The position numbers and the translations under genes are program-made. A stretch of 64,000 nucleotides of DNA, taken from positions 66,900 through 130,899 of the forward strand of contig NZ_JBHTHA010000048.1 of the NCBI RefSeq assembly GCF_042676385.1, read 5' to 3'. This document shows, piece after piece, positions 40,559 to 49,730 of the stretch (positions are counted from its first letter, which is position 1; each line of letters opens with the position of its first letter). This stretch comes from Paenibacillus_E sp042676385 (GTDB lineage: Bacteria > Bacillota > Bacilli > Paenibacillales > NBRC-103111). The notes under the pieces are model-generated. The model ran no database searches and was not told where the DNA came from. It was given only the letters and a program-made list of their open reading frames with translations.

Positions 40559-41429
40559 TGGTTCCGCCCTCCAATTCCGCCTGTGGCGTGAGCAGCAGCC
40601 TGTGCCTCAGCGCCGGTCGCGCTACTAGCTTAATATCGTCGGGAGTTACGTACGTACGTCCCTCCAGCAGCGCCCAAGCACGACTAGCCATCAATACCGC
40701 GATGCCTGCGCGCGGGCTTGCTCCGAGTTGTACACGTTTGGATTCGCGTGTTTTGCGAACCAGCGTAGCGATGTACGTGTACAGCGATTCTTCCACAACG
40801 ACATCCGATAGCTGCCGCTGCAGTTCAGTAATCCGCTCAGGGCTCAATACGGCCTGCAGCGATTGTTCCTGTTCCTGGCGGAACGGCACGTGCCGGCGGA
40901 GGATTTCCACTTCCGCGTCTTCACCCGGATAGTCCAGCACCAGCTTGAATAAGAAGCGATCCAGCTGCGCTTCCGGCAGCGGGTACGTCCCCTCGTATTC
41001 AACGGGATTTTGCGTGGCGATGACAAAGAAAGGATCCGGAAGCTTATAGGTGGTTCCTTGAATCGTCACCTGACGCTCTTCCATCGCCTCAAGCAAGGCC
41101 GCTTGGGTCTTCGGTCCGGAGCGGTTAATTTCATCCGCAAGCAGCACGTTGGTGAAAATCGGACCTTGAATCGTACTGAAAGTCGCATCTTGCATATGAT
41201 AAATGACGCTACCGGTTATGTCGCCGGGCATCAAGTCAGGCGTAAATTGGATACGGCGGTATTCGCCGCCGGACAACTCGGCCAGCGTGCGCGCCATTCG
41301 GGTCTTCCCCAGACCCGGCACCCCTTCGAGCAGCACATGTCCGCCGGCCAGCATGGCTGTTACCAGCAGACGAATATTGAGCTTCTGCCCATATAGGCGC
41401 TGCTCCATCGTTTCGATCAATTGATTCAC
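40509..41429 (-). CDS. MoxR-family AAA+ ATPase
   Basis: A 306-residue ATPase with Walker A EGVPGLGKTRMARTL, Walker B VLLADEINRSGPKTQAALLE and sensor 1 VIATQNPVEYEGTYPLPEAQ. The lid domain has SPRAGIAVLMASRAWALLEG and YVTPDDIKLVARPALRHRL. MoxR ATPases remodel or load cofactors into partner proteins carrying VWA domains, here most likely the overlapping DUF58 protein. It starts 6 bp after the DUF4350 gene. Cytoplasmic, probably membrane-associated through its partners. Confidence 0.93.
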   Translation of the reverse strand: MNQLIETMEQRLYGQKLNIRLLVTAMLAGGHVLLEGVPGLGKTRMARTLAELSGGEYRRIQFTPDLMPGDITGSVIYHMQDATFSTIQGPIFTNVLLADEINRSGPKTQAALLEAMEERQVTIQGTTYKLPDPFFVIATQNPVEYEGTYPLPEAQLDRFLFKLVLDYPGEDAEVEILRRHVPFRQEQEQSLQAVLSPERITELQRQLSDVVVEESLYTYIATLVRKTRESKRVQLGASPRAGIAVLMASRAWALLEGRTYVTPDDIKLVARPALRHRLLLTPQAELEGGTSDQIIQETLGSIPVPR

Positions 41430-41435
41430 TTTCGC

Positions 41436-42620
41436 TCACTCCTTCTCCAGGTAGGCGATCATCTCGCCCATCTCCCGCGTTCGCTGCACGAACGCTTTCG
41501 TACTGACGCCCCGCTGCTTCGCAGCGCGGGGCGAAGCGCCGTCGCCGCCGCCCGCAGCCGGCGGCGGATCCCCGAGCAGGCGCGCCAGCAGCGCCGCCTG
41601 CGCCTCGGGCCAGCGGCCGCGCGCGGCTTCCGCGGCCTGCTCAGTGCTGGCGCTGGGGCTGAGCCCCCAGCGCTGAGCCAGCAGCTGCCGCAGGAGCTGC
41701 TGCTGGTGCGCAAGCGCCTCGTCGCGATAGCCGAGGCGCTCGTACCAAGCGGCGACAGCTTGCAGCGTTTCGTCGCCGCGCCGGACCGTCCACGCCCGCG
41801 GCGTGTGGACGGGGCCAAAGCGCTTGCCGCGCAGCCAAAGCCATAGCAGCAGCGCAAGGCCGAGCTGCGTGCTTGCGAGCACAAGCCACGCGGGGTAAAC
41901 GGCCAGCAGTCCGGGCTTCGTCCCGAAGCCGTGGTGGGTCTCGTCTACCCACACGGCGTTCCAGGACTTCGCGAACAGCGGCCAGATCAATTCAAAATGG
42001 GACTCCTTAACGATCGTCCCATTCATCATCCAGTTCGGCGTCAGCACCACGGTGATGCTGCCTGCTCCTACGGCTACGCGTCTGGCGAGCACGCCTTGCT
42101 CATCGCTGAACAAATCCTGTCCCTGCCCGTTCGGCTTTAACCTGTAAAGCGTGTCCACCTTACCGGTCAAAGAGCCTTCAGTCTGGATATAACCCGGCGA
42201 GGCTGTAATCGTCTTCGCCGTTGTCACGCGTTCTTTATCCTTCGGGTCATCCTTTACAGGATCGATCGCCCATTCCTGCCAACCATCCGGATGTTGATCG
42301 AACAAAATCATATCATTCCCTTGCCGAACCCAACTGAGCAGCTTCTCGCGATCCGGCATCGTTACAACCGACGGCTGAATGGCAACAAGCAGCATCGAGG
42401 TTTGATTCGGCAAATAAGCCCAGCCCAAACGCCACTCTTTAACCTTTTGCTGCTTCTTGCTTAGCCATTCTCTCCAAGCTTTAGTCCCATCAACATCCGC
42501 CGAAAAAGACAAGAAAGGCGGTTGATCGGTAACTGCAGGCTTTACGGTCCAGTAACCCAGCAGGAGAAACAGCATTATGCTGAGCGCTAGTCCCGCATGC
42601 AGCTTATTAAGCTGTCTCAT
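41436..42620 (-). CDS. DUF4350 domain membrane protein
   Basis: A 394-residue protein. There is an N-terminal membrane helix (about 8-26), an extracytoplasmic DUF4350 domain resembling glutamine-amidotransferase-like folds (DGTKAWREWLSKKQQK, SWVRQGNDMILFDQHPDG), a second helix near 245-270 (VLASTQLGLALLLWLWLRGKR) and a cytoplasmic tail. The tail (about 320-370) is encoded by a markedly GC-rich block and is low-complexity (Ala/Gly/Pro-rich: DPPPAAGGGDGASPRAAKQR). It is the third gene of the MoxR operon. Its start overlaps the DUF4129 stop by 14 bp. Function unknown. Confidence 0.85.
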   Translation of the reverse strand: MRQLNKLHAGLALSIMLFLLLGYWTVKPAVTDQPPFLSFSADVDGTKAWREWLSKKQQKVKEWRLGWAYLPNQTSMLLVAIQPSVVTMPDREKLLSWVRQGNDMILFDQHPDGWQEWAIDPVKDDPKDKERVTTAKTITASPGYIQTEGSLTGKVDTLYRLKPNGQGQDLFSDEQGVLARRVAVGAGSITVVLTPNWMMNGTIVKESHFELIWPLFAKSWNAVWVDETHHGFGTKPGLLAVYPAWLVLASTQLGLALLLWLWLRGKRFGPVHTPRAWTVRRGDETLQAVAAWYERLGYRDEALAHQQQLLRQLLAQRWGLSPSASTEQAAEAARGRWPEAQAALLARLLGDPPPAAGGGDGASPRAAKQRGVSTKAFVQRTREMGEMIAYLEKE

Positions 42621-43254
42621 GGCCGTCCACCTCCATCCCGATCACCTGTGCCACCTGCTCGTACATGGAAGCGAACTGCTCTTCCGTCACCTCTTCTTTG
42701 CCGTACCAGATCCGCTCAAACACCAGCGAGCTTTCTTGGAATAAGGGAGCTAACTGGGGTGAAGTTCCCGCCAACTCCTCCGCATACTCCCAATTGGTCT
42801 TCCATGTTTCCACGCGAATGGACCGTTTGGACTCCAAATAGAACAGAAAGGAGAGGAAGACCGAACGCACGCCTTCTCTCCAATCGCCTGATTGTTTCAA
42901 CGCTAACGCCTGTCTCCAATAGTACTCATAGGAGCGGCTTAGCTCACCAGCGGGCAAGTAAGCCGCAGACCGGATGCGTTTCTGCCGGATGATTTGCCTC
43001 GAGAACCAAAAGATCGCGAATACCGCGATGCCAAGCATCACGACCATAACAACCAGCGTAAGCCAATTGCTAGCCGATTCAGATACATGAAAATCCGGCA
43101 GCAAGCTCCGTATTTTACGCCAAAAGGGTTTCAGCCAATCCCAGAATGAACCGTGCGACTTAGGGTAGTAAGATGTATATTCATCTTGGTTTAAAATGGT
43201 TTGAAGCTGCTCTTTATCTTGCTGTACGGAAGTAGTCGGCCCTGCACTAATCAT
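42607..43254 (-). CDS. DUF4129 domain membrane protein
   Basis: A 215-residue protein with one clear membrane helix (about 78-100, LTLVVMVVMLGIAVFAIFWF) and a C-terminal cytoplasmic DUF4129 domain: SRSYEYYWRQALALKQSGDW, REGVRSVFLSFLFYLE and FERIWYGKEEVTEEQF. DUF4129 is also found fused to transglutaminase-like proteins that sit beside MoxR and DUF58. The start is the ATG at 43254, overlapping the upstream stop codon by 8 bp; upstream frame extensions lie inside the preceding gene. Likely part of the same membrane complex. Confidence 0.85.
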   Translation of the reverse strand: MISAGPTTSVQQDKEQLQTILNQDEYTSYYPKSHGSFWDWLKPFWRKIRSLLPDFHVSESASNWLTLVVMVVMLGIAVFAIFWFSRQIIRQKRIRSAAYLPAGELSRSYEYYWRQALALKQSGDWREGVRSVFLSFLFYLESKRSIRVETWKTNWEYAEELAGTSPQLAPLFQESSLVFERIWYGKEEVTEEQFASMYEQVAQVIGMEVDGHETA

Positions 43255-44386
43255 TCTTTTTATCCGCATCCTCCGGTTTTGGATCGTTCTCCGGCGCAGC
43301 TTCCTTGCCGGTTCGTTCGATCTCCGATGCTTGGTTTCGCTCGTGAGGTTCTTGGAATGGATCAAACGGGTCATGCAGTTCCGATTCAGGCTGTGAAGGC
43401 TGTTCAAACGGTCCCGTATGTACCGTATTGTTGATCAAAGATTCAAGCCCTAACCCCTCATTCCTTACCTTCAAATCAAAAAAGCTGACCGCATAAGGCA
43501 GCAGCCAAAGCGGAGAGACCAAGATGGAAACGAGGCTTTGCAGCAGTTGTCCGCCCAACCCCATGCCAAACACGACGTTAATAATCAATTCAATAACCAA
43601 TTGGAAAAAGTACAATATCAATACGAGCACGACGTACATAAGGAATAAACGCCAAAAATTTTTGCGCGTCAATCTCCAGCTGTGGCCCAGACCAATCGAA
43701 TCTTCCCCTAGCGCTACAATCGGGAGAAAGTAACCCCAGCGAATGAAGAAATAAGACCAAGTTACGATAATGGCTAATGCTAATAGAATGAAAAAAAGGA
43801 TACCAAATGCGGCGACCCCGCCGGCTCCTCCGCCTACAACGGTCGAAATGCCTGCCCCAAACACGAAGATCATTACAAAGATTACGACAATGAGTACAAA
43901 CCCTATGTACATCCCGACCATGATTAACAAATTCAGAACCGTGCTGCCCGCTAACGGCCAGAACCGGCGAAACGATTTTTTCAGCAGTTGTCCAACATCG
44001 GGTATTTCTTCACCCAGCATATTCGCTTTCACCAAGTGCACGACGGATGCTACCGAAGCCGGCATCAATCCGAGCAGGAACAGTGGTAGCAGCACTAGCA
44101 AGAAAAAAACCACTTTCCACCAATCAATGCCTGTCGTATTTCTTTTAAAAGCCCCCCCCGATTGAACGATATCCTGCCATGAGGCTCCAGTCCGAAGTTG
44201 ATCCAGTATAGAGGAAGCGGATGAGTTCACTGCCTCATGATAGAACAGCAAATGCTGCAGCAAATAGAATGGACCATATAAGATCAGCATGATTAGTGTT
44301 AATTTCACAAAATGTCTACGATACAACTGGAAGCTTCGATCTAAGATTCTTCCAATTCCCATTGGCCTTAACGGCGTGTTCAGCAT
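43247..44386 (-). CDS. Multipass membrane protein, glycerophosphodiesterase-membrane-domain type
   Basis: A 379-residue protein with about six hydrophobic segments between residues 25 and 300, opening MLNTPLRPMGIGRILDRSFQ and YRRHFVKLTLIMLIL. This pattern is that of the DUF7544/GPDPase membrane-domain-like proteins that head MoxR operons in Bacillota. No phosphodiesterase catalytic domain is present. The C-terminal 60 residues are a charged, disordered tail (SQPESELHDPFDPF, EPHERNQASEIERTGKEA). The start is the ATG at 44386 with AGGGGGA upstream. It is the first gene of the operon. Confidence 0.8.
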   Translation of the reverse strand: MLNTPLRPMGIGRILDRSFQLYRRHFVKLTLIMLILYGPFYLLQHLLFYHEAVNSSASSILDQLRTGASWQDIVQSGGAFKRNTTGIDWWKVVFFLLVLLPLFLLGLMPASVASVVHLVKANMLGEEIPDVGQLLKKSFRRFWPLAGSTVLNLLIMVGMYIGFVLIVVIFVMIFVFGAGISTVVGGGAGGVAAFGILFFILLALAIIVTWSYFFIRWGYFLPIVALGEDSIGLGHSWRLTRKNFWRLFLMYVVLVLILYFFQLVIELIINVVFGMGLGGQLLQSLVSILVSPLWLLPYAVSFFDLKVRNEGLGLESLINNTVHTGPFEQPSQPESELHDPFDPFQEPHERNQASEIERTGKEAAPENDPKPEDADKKND

Positions 44387-44475
44387 GGAAATCCCCCTAA
44401 AAGTTGGTAATTTATTCAACACACTGCCTATTATACACTAAACATTCGGGTTTCCGACCACATTTTACATGAATC

Positions 44476-44517
44476 AAAAAAACTAGATCAACGAACGTCG
44501 TCGTCATCGATCTAGTT
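44476..44517 (-). terminator. Minus-strand terminator of the diguanylate cyclase gene
   Basis: AACTAGATC (44481-44489) pairs with GATCTAGTT (44509-44517), with an A-run at 44476-44482 giving a U-tail on the minus strand. The stem includes the last codons of the gene. Confidence 0.8.
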
Positions 44518-46108
44518 CCACTCTATTGCGTCCTCCTGACTTTGCCCGATATAGAGCGTGGTCAGCACGGGACACCATGTCTTCCAGGATATTGGTTCCA
44601 TATTCAGGATTTGGCGAGTACTCGGCCACGCCGATACTTGCCGTTATCGGAATGTTGATGTTTTCTTCCACATATGGCTGTGCCAGCAGCTGCTGTCTCA
44701 ATTTCTCTGCCTGCCGGGCGCACGCTTCCGCATTGAGGTGTGGCGCCAAAATAATAAACTCTTCCCCGCCATAACGGGCGACGATCATCTCTTTAGCCGC
44801 ATGCTGGCTCAATAGGGATGCCACATGATGAAGGACACGGTCCCCGATTAAGTGACCGTAGGTATCGTTGATCTTCTTAAATCGATCAATATCGATCATC
44901 ATCACCGAACATGTATCGCCCGCTGCGATGCAGGCCTGCAATCGGTTGCCGCCTTCCATCATCATATAACGTCGATTATGGATCTGCGTTAGCTGGTCTA
45001 TAAGCGCCGAATGTTCCAACAGCGTTATGTTATCTTTAAGCTTACTGGACATTAAATTGAACGTTCTGCATAACTGTCTCAGCTCAACGGGCGCAAGCTT
45101 AATTTTATCTTCATCGATCTTGTAGTCATAGTTGCCGCTTTGAATGATTTTCGTACCTCGAATGAGATAACGAATCGATCGTTCGATACGCGATGTGACG
45201 CCGACAGCCGCCGCATAGCTCAATATAAGTGCAATGAAGGTGATCACCATAATCGTAATGCTCAGTTCATTAAGATTCTCAAAAACTTCATCTTTGGAGA
45301 TTTCCCCAACCACGATCCAATTGTTGCCCAAAGACCATTTGTATTGCCCATACACGCTCTGACCGTGAAATCCAATATATGATTCATTCGAATTGACTTT
45401 ATCTTTAGCTCTCCGAATAATATCCGTCATCATCGTGGTATTGACTTCCGACTTGCTCTGGGCTCTCGAAGAGGTGACCACCTTACCTTGCATATCCAAG
45501 ACAAAAACTTCACCCGTTTTGCCAAAACTTAGCTGCTCCATCAACTTCTCCAGCATATCTACCGATACGGTTCCAACGACAATGCCTCGAAATTCTCCAT
45601 CCTCCCCGAGCACGGGAGAAGAAAAAGTGATCATTGGTTTCCCTGTCACTTTGTTAACGACGACGCCGGAGATATAATCCTTTTTCTTGACAGCCTGTTC
45701 AAAATAAGTTCGATCTCCGACATACGTCCTCGAGTTAGGGTTCGTATCCGACAGCGTATACCCTTCTTGATCGACAAAGAAATAACTGTCGAACTCGGAG
45801 TGAACACTAGAATAACCCTCAACTTCCTTTCTTAAAGCTGCGATCTGATGACGCTTGGCATTGTCGGAACCCGCGAACCGTTTGATCGTATCCAGTTTTT
45901 CCTGACTCCATCTTTCAATATATAAGCTCTGCAAAGCTACAATTTGTTGGAGTTGGCTCTCCACTTCTGTCAAACGGTTGTGTCTTTCGGTGAAATAAAA
46001 CGGAACGATAATGGAAAAGCCCAGCGCAACAATAACAACGCCGATCCAAAAACGAAACCGCTCCTGTATCGTCTGGTTTAAAAAATAAGAATAGACCCTT
46101 CGCTTCAA
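44504..46108 (-). CDS. Membrane diguanylate cyclase with dCache sensor and HAMP
   Basis: A 534-residue signalling protein. TM1 is at about 20-42 and a dCache-type extracellular domain runs from 43 to 285 (DSYFFVDQEGYTLSDTNPNS, GKPMITFSSPVLGEDGEFRG). TM2 is at about 290-312, then HAMP, then a GGDEF domain with DQLTQIHNRRYMM, MMIDIDRFKKINDTYGH and the active-site ARYGGEEFIIL. GGEEF is a competent signature, so it should make c-di-GMP. An RxxD inhibitory site is not obvious. I use the TTG at 46108 because GAGGAG lies 9 nt upstream; the frame continues 32 codons further with no ribosome binding site. Confidence 0.88.
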   Translation of the reverse strand: MKRRVYSYFLNQTIQERFRFWIGVVIVALGFSIIVPFYFTERHNRLTEVESQLQQIVALQSLYIERWSQEKLDTIKRFAGSDNAKRHQIAALRKEVEGYSSVHSEFDSYFFVDQEGYTLSDTNPNSRTYVGDRTYFEQAVKKKDYISGVVVNKVTGKPMITFSSPVLGEDGEFRGIVVGTVSVDMLEKLMEQLSFGKTGEVFVLDMQGKVVTSSRAQSKSEVNTTMMTDIIRRAKDKVNSNESYIGFHGQSVYGQYKWSLGNNWIVVGEISKDEVFENLNELSITIMVITFIALILSYAAAVGVTSRIERSIRYLIRGTKIIQSGNYDYKIDEDKIKLAPVELRQLCRTFNLMSSKLKDNITLLEHSALIDQLTQIHNRRYMMMEGGNRLQACIAAGDTCSVMMIDIDRFKKINDTYGHLIGDRVLHHVASLLSQHAAKEMIVARYGGEEFIILAPHLNAEACARQAEKLRQQLLAQPYVEENINIPITASIGVAEYSPNPEYGTNILEDMVSRADHALYRAKSGGRNRVELDR

Positions 46109-46404
46109 GGTTTTGTTCTCCTCTACACCCTTTATCTCCTGATTATACCCATAAATTAGGATAAAGGTAGACAAAAACCTCTTTTTTACGACAAAATTCT
46201 TCATTTTCCTGCTTGAGCCCTATGAACATGTCACTTACATTCCCGCCGCACACTCGGCTTATCATCGGATTCATCAACTCCAGTTGCAAAGACCCCATAA
46301 CACGAGAAGCCCTGCCGATGGCCAGGTCCTTATCGTTCCCGGCACATTTTTGTCCTTATTTCATCTTCCTCTTTTATAGGGTCACGCCCTGTCAACTTTT
46401 GTCG

Positions 46405-46433
46405 TTGAAAAGCGTGCTCTTTTCGCTTATGCT
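46405..46433 (+). promoter_or_regulatory. Sigma-A-type promoter of the TSUP gene
   Basis: TTGAAA (46405-46410), 17-bp spacer, TATGCT (46428-46433), about 42 bp ahead of the start codon. The rest of the gap 46205-46404 holds only a fragment (CCGATGGCCAGGTCCTTA, about 46315) resembling the hairpin edge of the dispersed repeat. Confidence 0.6.
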
Positions 46434-46474
46434 AACTTGTATCATACGCTGATTCATATAAAGGAGCCATCATC

Positions 46475-47245
46475 ATGGAATATCCAAGTCTAGAAATGCT
46501 TCTATTTTTGATTGGGGCCGGATTTCTCGCGGCTTTCATCGATTCCGTCGTAGGCGGCGGCGGACTCATCTCCCTTCCCGCGCTGCTCTTCGCCGGTCTT
46601 CCTCCCGTCTTCGGCCTGGGAACGAACAAGCTTGGCGGGACGATGTCCTCGCTGACAAGCACCAGCTCTTTTTTGCTGTCCAAAAAAGTGAATATGCGGC
46701 TCGCTGCCTGGCTTTTTCCGCTTTCTTTTATCGGCGCGATACTCGGAACATATACCGTGAAACAAATTCCTTCCGATTTTCTCAAGCCGCTTGTGGTCAT
46801 CATGCTGATCATTGTTACCATCTATACTCTCACCAAGAAAAACTGGGGCGTCGCTTCCACTTTCGGAGGGCTGACAACGAAAACGGTCACGCTCCTGGTC
46901 ATCGGCGCTTTTGCGATCGGTTTTTATGACGGATTTTTCGGTCCCGGCGCAGGATCCTTCCTTATCTTTCTGTTCTTAATGGTTGGTTTCGACTTCGTAG
47001 GCGCTTCGGCCAATGCCAAAGTATTAAACCTAGCAAGCAATGTGGCGAGCCTTGGCACCTTTTTCCTTATGAAATCCGTCAATTGGTATTACGGTCTGCC
47101 TATGGGGATAGCGATGGTCTTTGGTGCCCTCATCGGCTCTCAAGTGGCCATCCGCAAAGGCAGCACCTTCGTGAAGCCGCTCTTCATTCTTGTCACACTG
47201 CTGCTGATCGGCAAGCAAGTTTGGACACTGGTTTTTCACGTATAA
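46475..47245 (+). CDS. TSUP (TauE/SafE) family transporter
   Basis: A 256-residue protein with about eight membrane helices. The two family half-repeats are visible: IDSVVGGGGLISLPALLFAG with GTNKLGGTMSSLTSTSSFL in the first half and GFYDGFFGPGAGSFLIF with ASANAKVLNLASNVASLGTF in the second. TSUP proteins export or import sulfite, sulfoacetate or other organosulfur anions; the substrate here is unknown. GGAG lies upstream of the ATG. A rho-independent terminator follows 14 bp after the stop. Confidence 0.9.
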   Translation: MEYPSLEMLLFLIGAGFLAAFIDSVVGGGGLISLPALLFAGLPPVFGLGTNKLGGTMSSLTSTSSFLLSKKVNMRLAAWLFPLSFIGAILGTYTVKQIPSDFLKPLVVIMLIIVTIYTLTKKNWGVASTFGGLTTKTVTLLVIGAFAIGFYDGFFGPGAGSFLIFLFLMVGFDFVGASANAKVLNLASNVASLGTFFLMKSVNWYYGLPMGIAMVFGALIGSQVAIRKGSTFVKPLFILVTLLLIGKQVWTLVFHV

Positions 47246-47258
47246 TTGTTTACATAGT

Positions 47259-47299
47259 AACGGCTCTATTTGCATGGTTTGCAAAGGGGCCGTTTTTTA
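47259..47299 (+). terminator. Intrinsic terminator of the TSUP gene
   Basis: AACGGCTC...TTTGC pairs with GCAAA...GGGCCGTT around a 7-nt loop, followed by six T. An ATG at 47301 begins directly after the T-run. Confidence 0.88.
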
Positions 47300-47300
47300 T

Positions 47301-47495
47301 ATGGAAGCCGGATGCTTCAGGTTTATCGAACCGGATGGAATATTAGGCTGGATCTTATTTATCCTGGCAGGTTTGCTTGGATATTGGGCAAATATAGAGC
47401 CGTATCCTTGGTTGGCATTGCGCTTTATCGCCGCAGGCATCCTGGTCATGGGTCTCTTTCACGCCCGGATCGGTACTTTCGGGAAAAAATCGTAA
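47301..47495 (+). CDS. Possible small membrane protein, 64 aa
   Basis: The frame reads MEAGCFRFIEPDGILGWILF and continues with two hydrophobic segments (about 14-30 and 38-56), ending HARIGTFGKKS, which would make a two-helix membrane protein. The only Shine-Dalgarno candidate, AAGGGG (47284-47289), is inside the terminator stem of the upstream gene. The frame continues upstream to an ATG in the terminator loop (47274), which is not plausible as a start. Composition is protein-like, but expression is doubtful. Confidence 0.42.
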   Translation: MEAGCFRFIEPDGILGWILFILAGLLGYWANIEPYPWLALRFIAAGILVMGLFHARIGTFGKKS

Positions 47496-47576
47496 GGTGC
47501 CTTTCACTGTGATAAACTTATCTCATGACCGATCCATGCCCATGGAGAAGAATACGGAGATGAGGTAGCTAGTATC

Positions 47577-49721
47577 ATGAAAATACTCGTACTAACCGAA
47601 AAACCAAGCGTCGCCAAAGAAATCGCCCGCGTCCTTGGCTGCACCCAAAAACAAAAACACCATTATGAAGGCCCTAAATATGTCGTGACTTGGGCGCTTG
47701 GCCATCTCGTTACCTTGGCCGAGCCTGATGATTACGACGCCAAGTACAAAACCTGGAACCTCGAAGACCTCCCCATCATCCCGGATCGGATGAAGCTCAA
47801 GGTCATCAAAGAAACTTCGCACCAGTACCGTGCGATTGAGCAGTTAAGTCGTCGCAGCGACCTCGCTGAGCTGGTCATTGCGACGGATGCCGGGCGCGAA
47901 GGCGAGCTCGTCGCGCGCTGGATCATGGAGCTGATCCGTTGGAAAAAGCCGTTTAAGCGGCTTTGGATCTCGTCGCAGACGGATCAGGCGATTCGCGACG
48001 GCTTCGCTCAGCTGAAGCCGGGCACGGACTATAACCGGCTGTATCAGGCAGCCGTGTGCCGTTCCGAGGCCGATTGGCTGATCGGCCTCAATGTGACGCG
48101 CGCGCTGACCAGCAAGTTCGGCGCGTCTCTATCCGCCGGGCGCGTGCAGACGCCTACGCTGGCGATGATGATGAATCGCGAGAAGGAGATTCGCGATTTC
48201 CGTTCCGTCGATTACTGGATCATCGAGGCTGATCTGGGATCTTTCCGCGCAACCTGGCGCGACCCGAAGACAGGCGACCCGCGTATCTTCGACCGGGAGC
48301 ACGCAGATGCGCTTAAGGCGAAGCTTCAAGGGCAGAGTGGCAAGATCGTCCAGGTCCAGCAAACCGAGAAGCAAATTCCGCATCCGCTGGCTTACGATCT
48401 GACCGAGCTGCAGCGGGATGCGAACCGCAAGTTCGGATTCTCTGCGAAACAGACGTCGAATGTGCTCCAGCGGCTGTATGAGCAGTACAAACTGGTCACC
48501 TACCCGCGAACCGATTCGCGGTATTTGACCTCCGATATGGTGCCTACCCTGCCTGGCAGGCTCAAGGGTGCGGCAATTGGGCCGTATGCTGCGCTAGCCG
48601 CTCCTTTTATAAGGAAACCGTTAACGATCACGAAGCGTATCGTCGACGATAGCAAAGTGAGCGACCATCACGCGATCATTCCGACGGGTGAAGCCATCTC
48701 GCTAGCCACGTTGAGCGCAGACGAACGCAGGCTTTATGACCTCATCGTCCGTCGATTCATCGCTCTTTTTTATGGGCCATGCCGTTACGATGAAACCAAG
48801 CTGACGGTAGATGTGGCTGGCGAGAAGCTCTACGCCTCCGGCAAAGTCATTAAGCAAGCCGGCTGGAAGGAAGTCTATGGCACATCCGACTTTACGGATC
48901 CTGACCGCGAGGAAACGGATGCCTCCGATGAAGAAGCCCCCCAATTGCTGCCGCAAGCTAAAGCCATGGACGCGGTAACCGTCAAAAACAGCCGGCAGTT
49001 GAGCCGCCAAACAAAGCCGCCGGCGCGTTATAACGAGGCGTCACTGTTATCGCAGATGGAGAAGCATAACCTAGGCACGCCTGCGACAAGGGCCGATATT
49101 ATCGAGAAGCTGGTCTCCTCTGACACTATTGAACGTCAAGGCTCGCAGCTCATGCCAACGGGCAAAGGCGCTCAACTTATCGAACTAGCCTCGGAAGAGC
49201 TGCGCTCTCCGGAGCTTACCGCTCGCTGGGAGCTGGAGCTGGAACGGATTGCGAAAGGCAAGGGAAGCGTGGAACAATTTCTGAGCGGCATTCGTTCCAA
49301 AGCTGATGAACTGGTGAGTGAGATCAAGAAGAGTTCAGCCGCATACAAGCCGCATAATTTAACGGGGAGCAAATGCCCTGAGTGTGGAGAATTTCTTCAG
49401 GAAGTGAAAGGTAAACGAGGCCGGTACTTGGTATGTTCAAGCCGGGAGTGCTCTTATAAACGTGAAGCCGACGGGCAGCTGTCGAATCGAAGATGCCCGC
49501 AATGCCACAAAAAGATGGAAATTCACACCGGCAAATCGGGCAAATATTTTCAATGCCGCCCTTGCAACGTGGTCGAAAAACTGGAGAACGAAGGCTCCGG
49601 AGGCCGCCGTGCTTCAGCTAAAACGAACCGACACCTGATCGAGAAATTCTCCGATAATTCGTCTCTTGGCAACAGCCTTGCCGAAAAGCTCAAGGCTGCG
49701 CTGCAAGAAAAGAATGACTAA
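47577..49721 (+). CDS. topB: DNA topoisomerase III (type IA)
   Basis: A 714-residue enzyme. The Toprim domain opens VLTEKPSVAKEIARVLG and has the acidic DAGREGELVAR motif. The catalytic Tyr is in VTYPRTDSRYLTSDMV, preceded by FGFSAKQTSNVLQRLYEQ. The C-terminus has Cys-rich zinc-ribbon repeats (SKCPECGEFLQEVKGKRGRY, CSSRECSYK, CPQCHKKMEIHTGKSGKYF). It relaxes and decatenates DNA through a transient 5'-phosphotyrosine break. The length matches the Bacillus enzyme. It is monocistronic, followed by a hairpin repeat array. Confidence 0.95.
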   Translation: MKILVLTEKPSVAKEIARVLGCTQKQKHHYEGPKYVVTWALGHLVTLAEPDDYDAKYKTWNLEDLPIIPDRMKLKVIKETSHQYRAIEQLSRRSDLAELVIATDAGREGELVARWIMELIRWKKPFKRLWISSQTDQAIRDGFAQLKPGTDYNRLYQAAVCRSEADWLIGLNVTRALTSKFGASLSAGRVQTPTLAMMMNREKEIRDFRSVDYWIIEADLGSFRATWRDPKTGDPRIFDREHADALKAKLQGQSGKIVQVQQTEKQIPHPLAYDLTELQRDANRKFGFSAKQTSNVLQRLYEQYKLVTYPRTDSRYLTSDMVPTLPGRLKGAAIGPYAALAAPFIRKPLTITKRIVDDSKVSDHHAIIPTGEAISLATLSADERRLYDLIVRRFIALFYGPCRYDETKLTVDVAGEKLYASGKVIKQAGWKEVYGTSDFTDPDREETDASDEEAPQLLPQAKAMDAVTVKNSRQLSRQTKPPARYNEASLLSQMEKHNLGTPATRADIIEKLVSSDTIERQGSQLMPTGKGAQLIELASEELRSPELTARWELELERIAKGKGSVEQFLSGIRSKADELVSEIKKSSAAYKPHNLTGSKCPECGEFLQEVKGKRGRYLVCSSRECSYKREADGQLSNRRCPQCHKKMEIHTGKSGKYFQCRPCNVVEKLENEGSGGRRASAKTNRHLIEKFSDNSSLGNSLAEKLKAALQEKND

Positions 49722-49730
49722 TCGGTCCAA

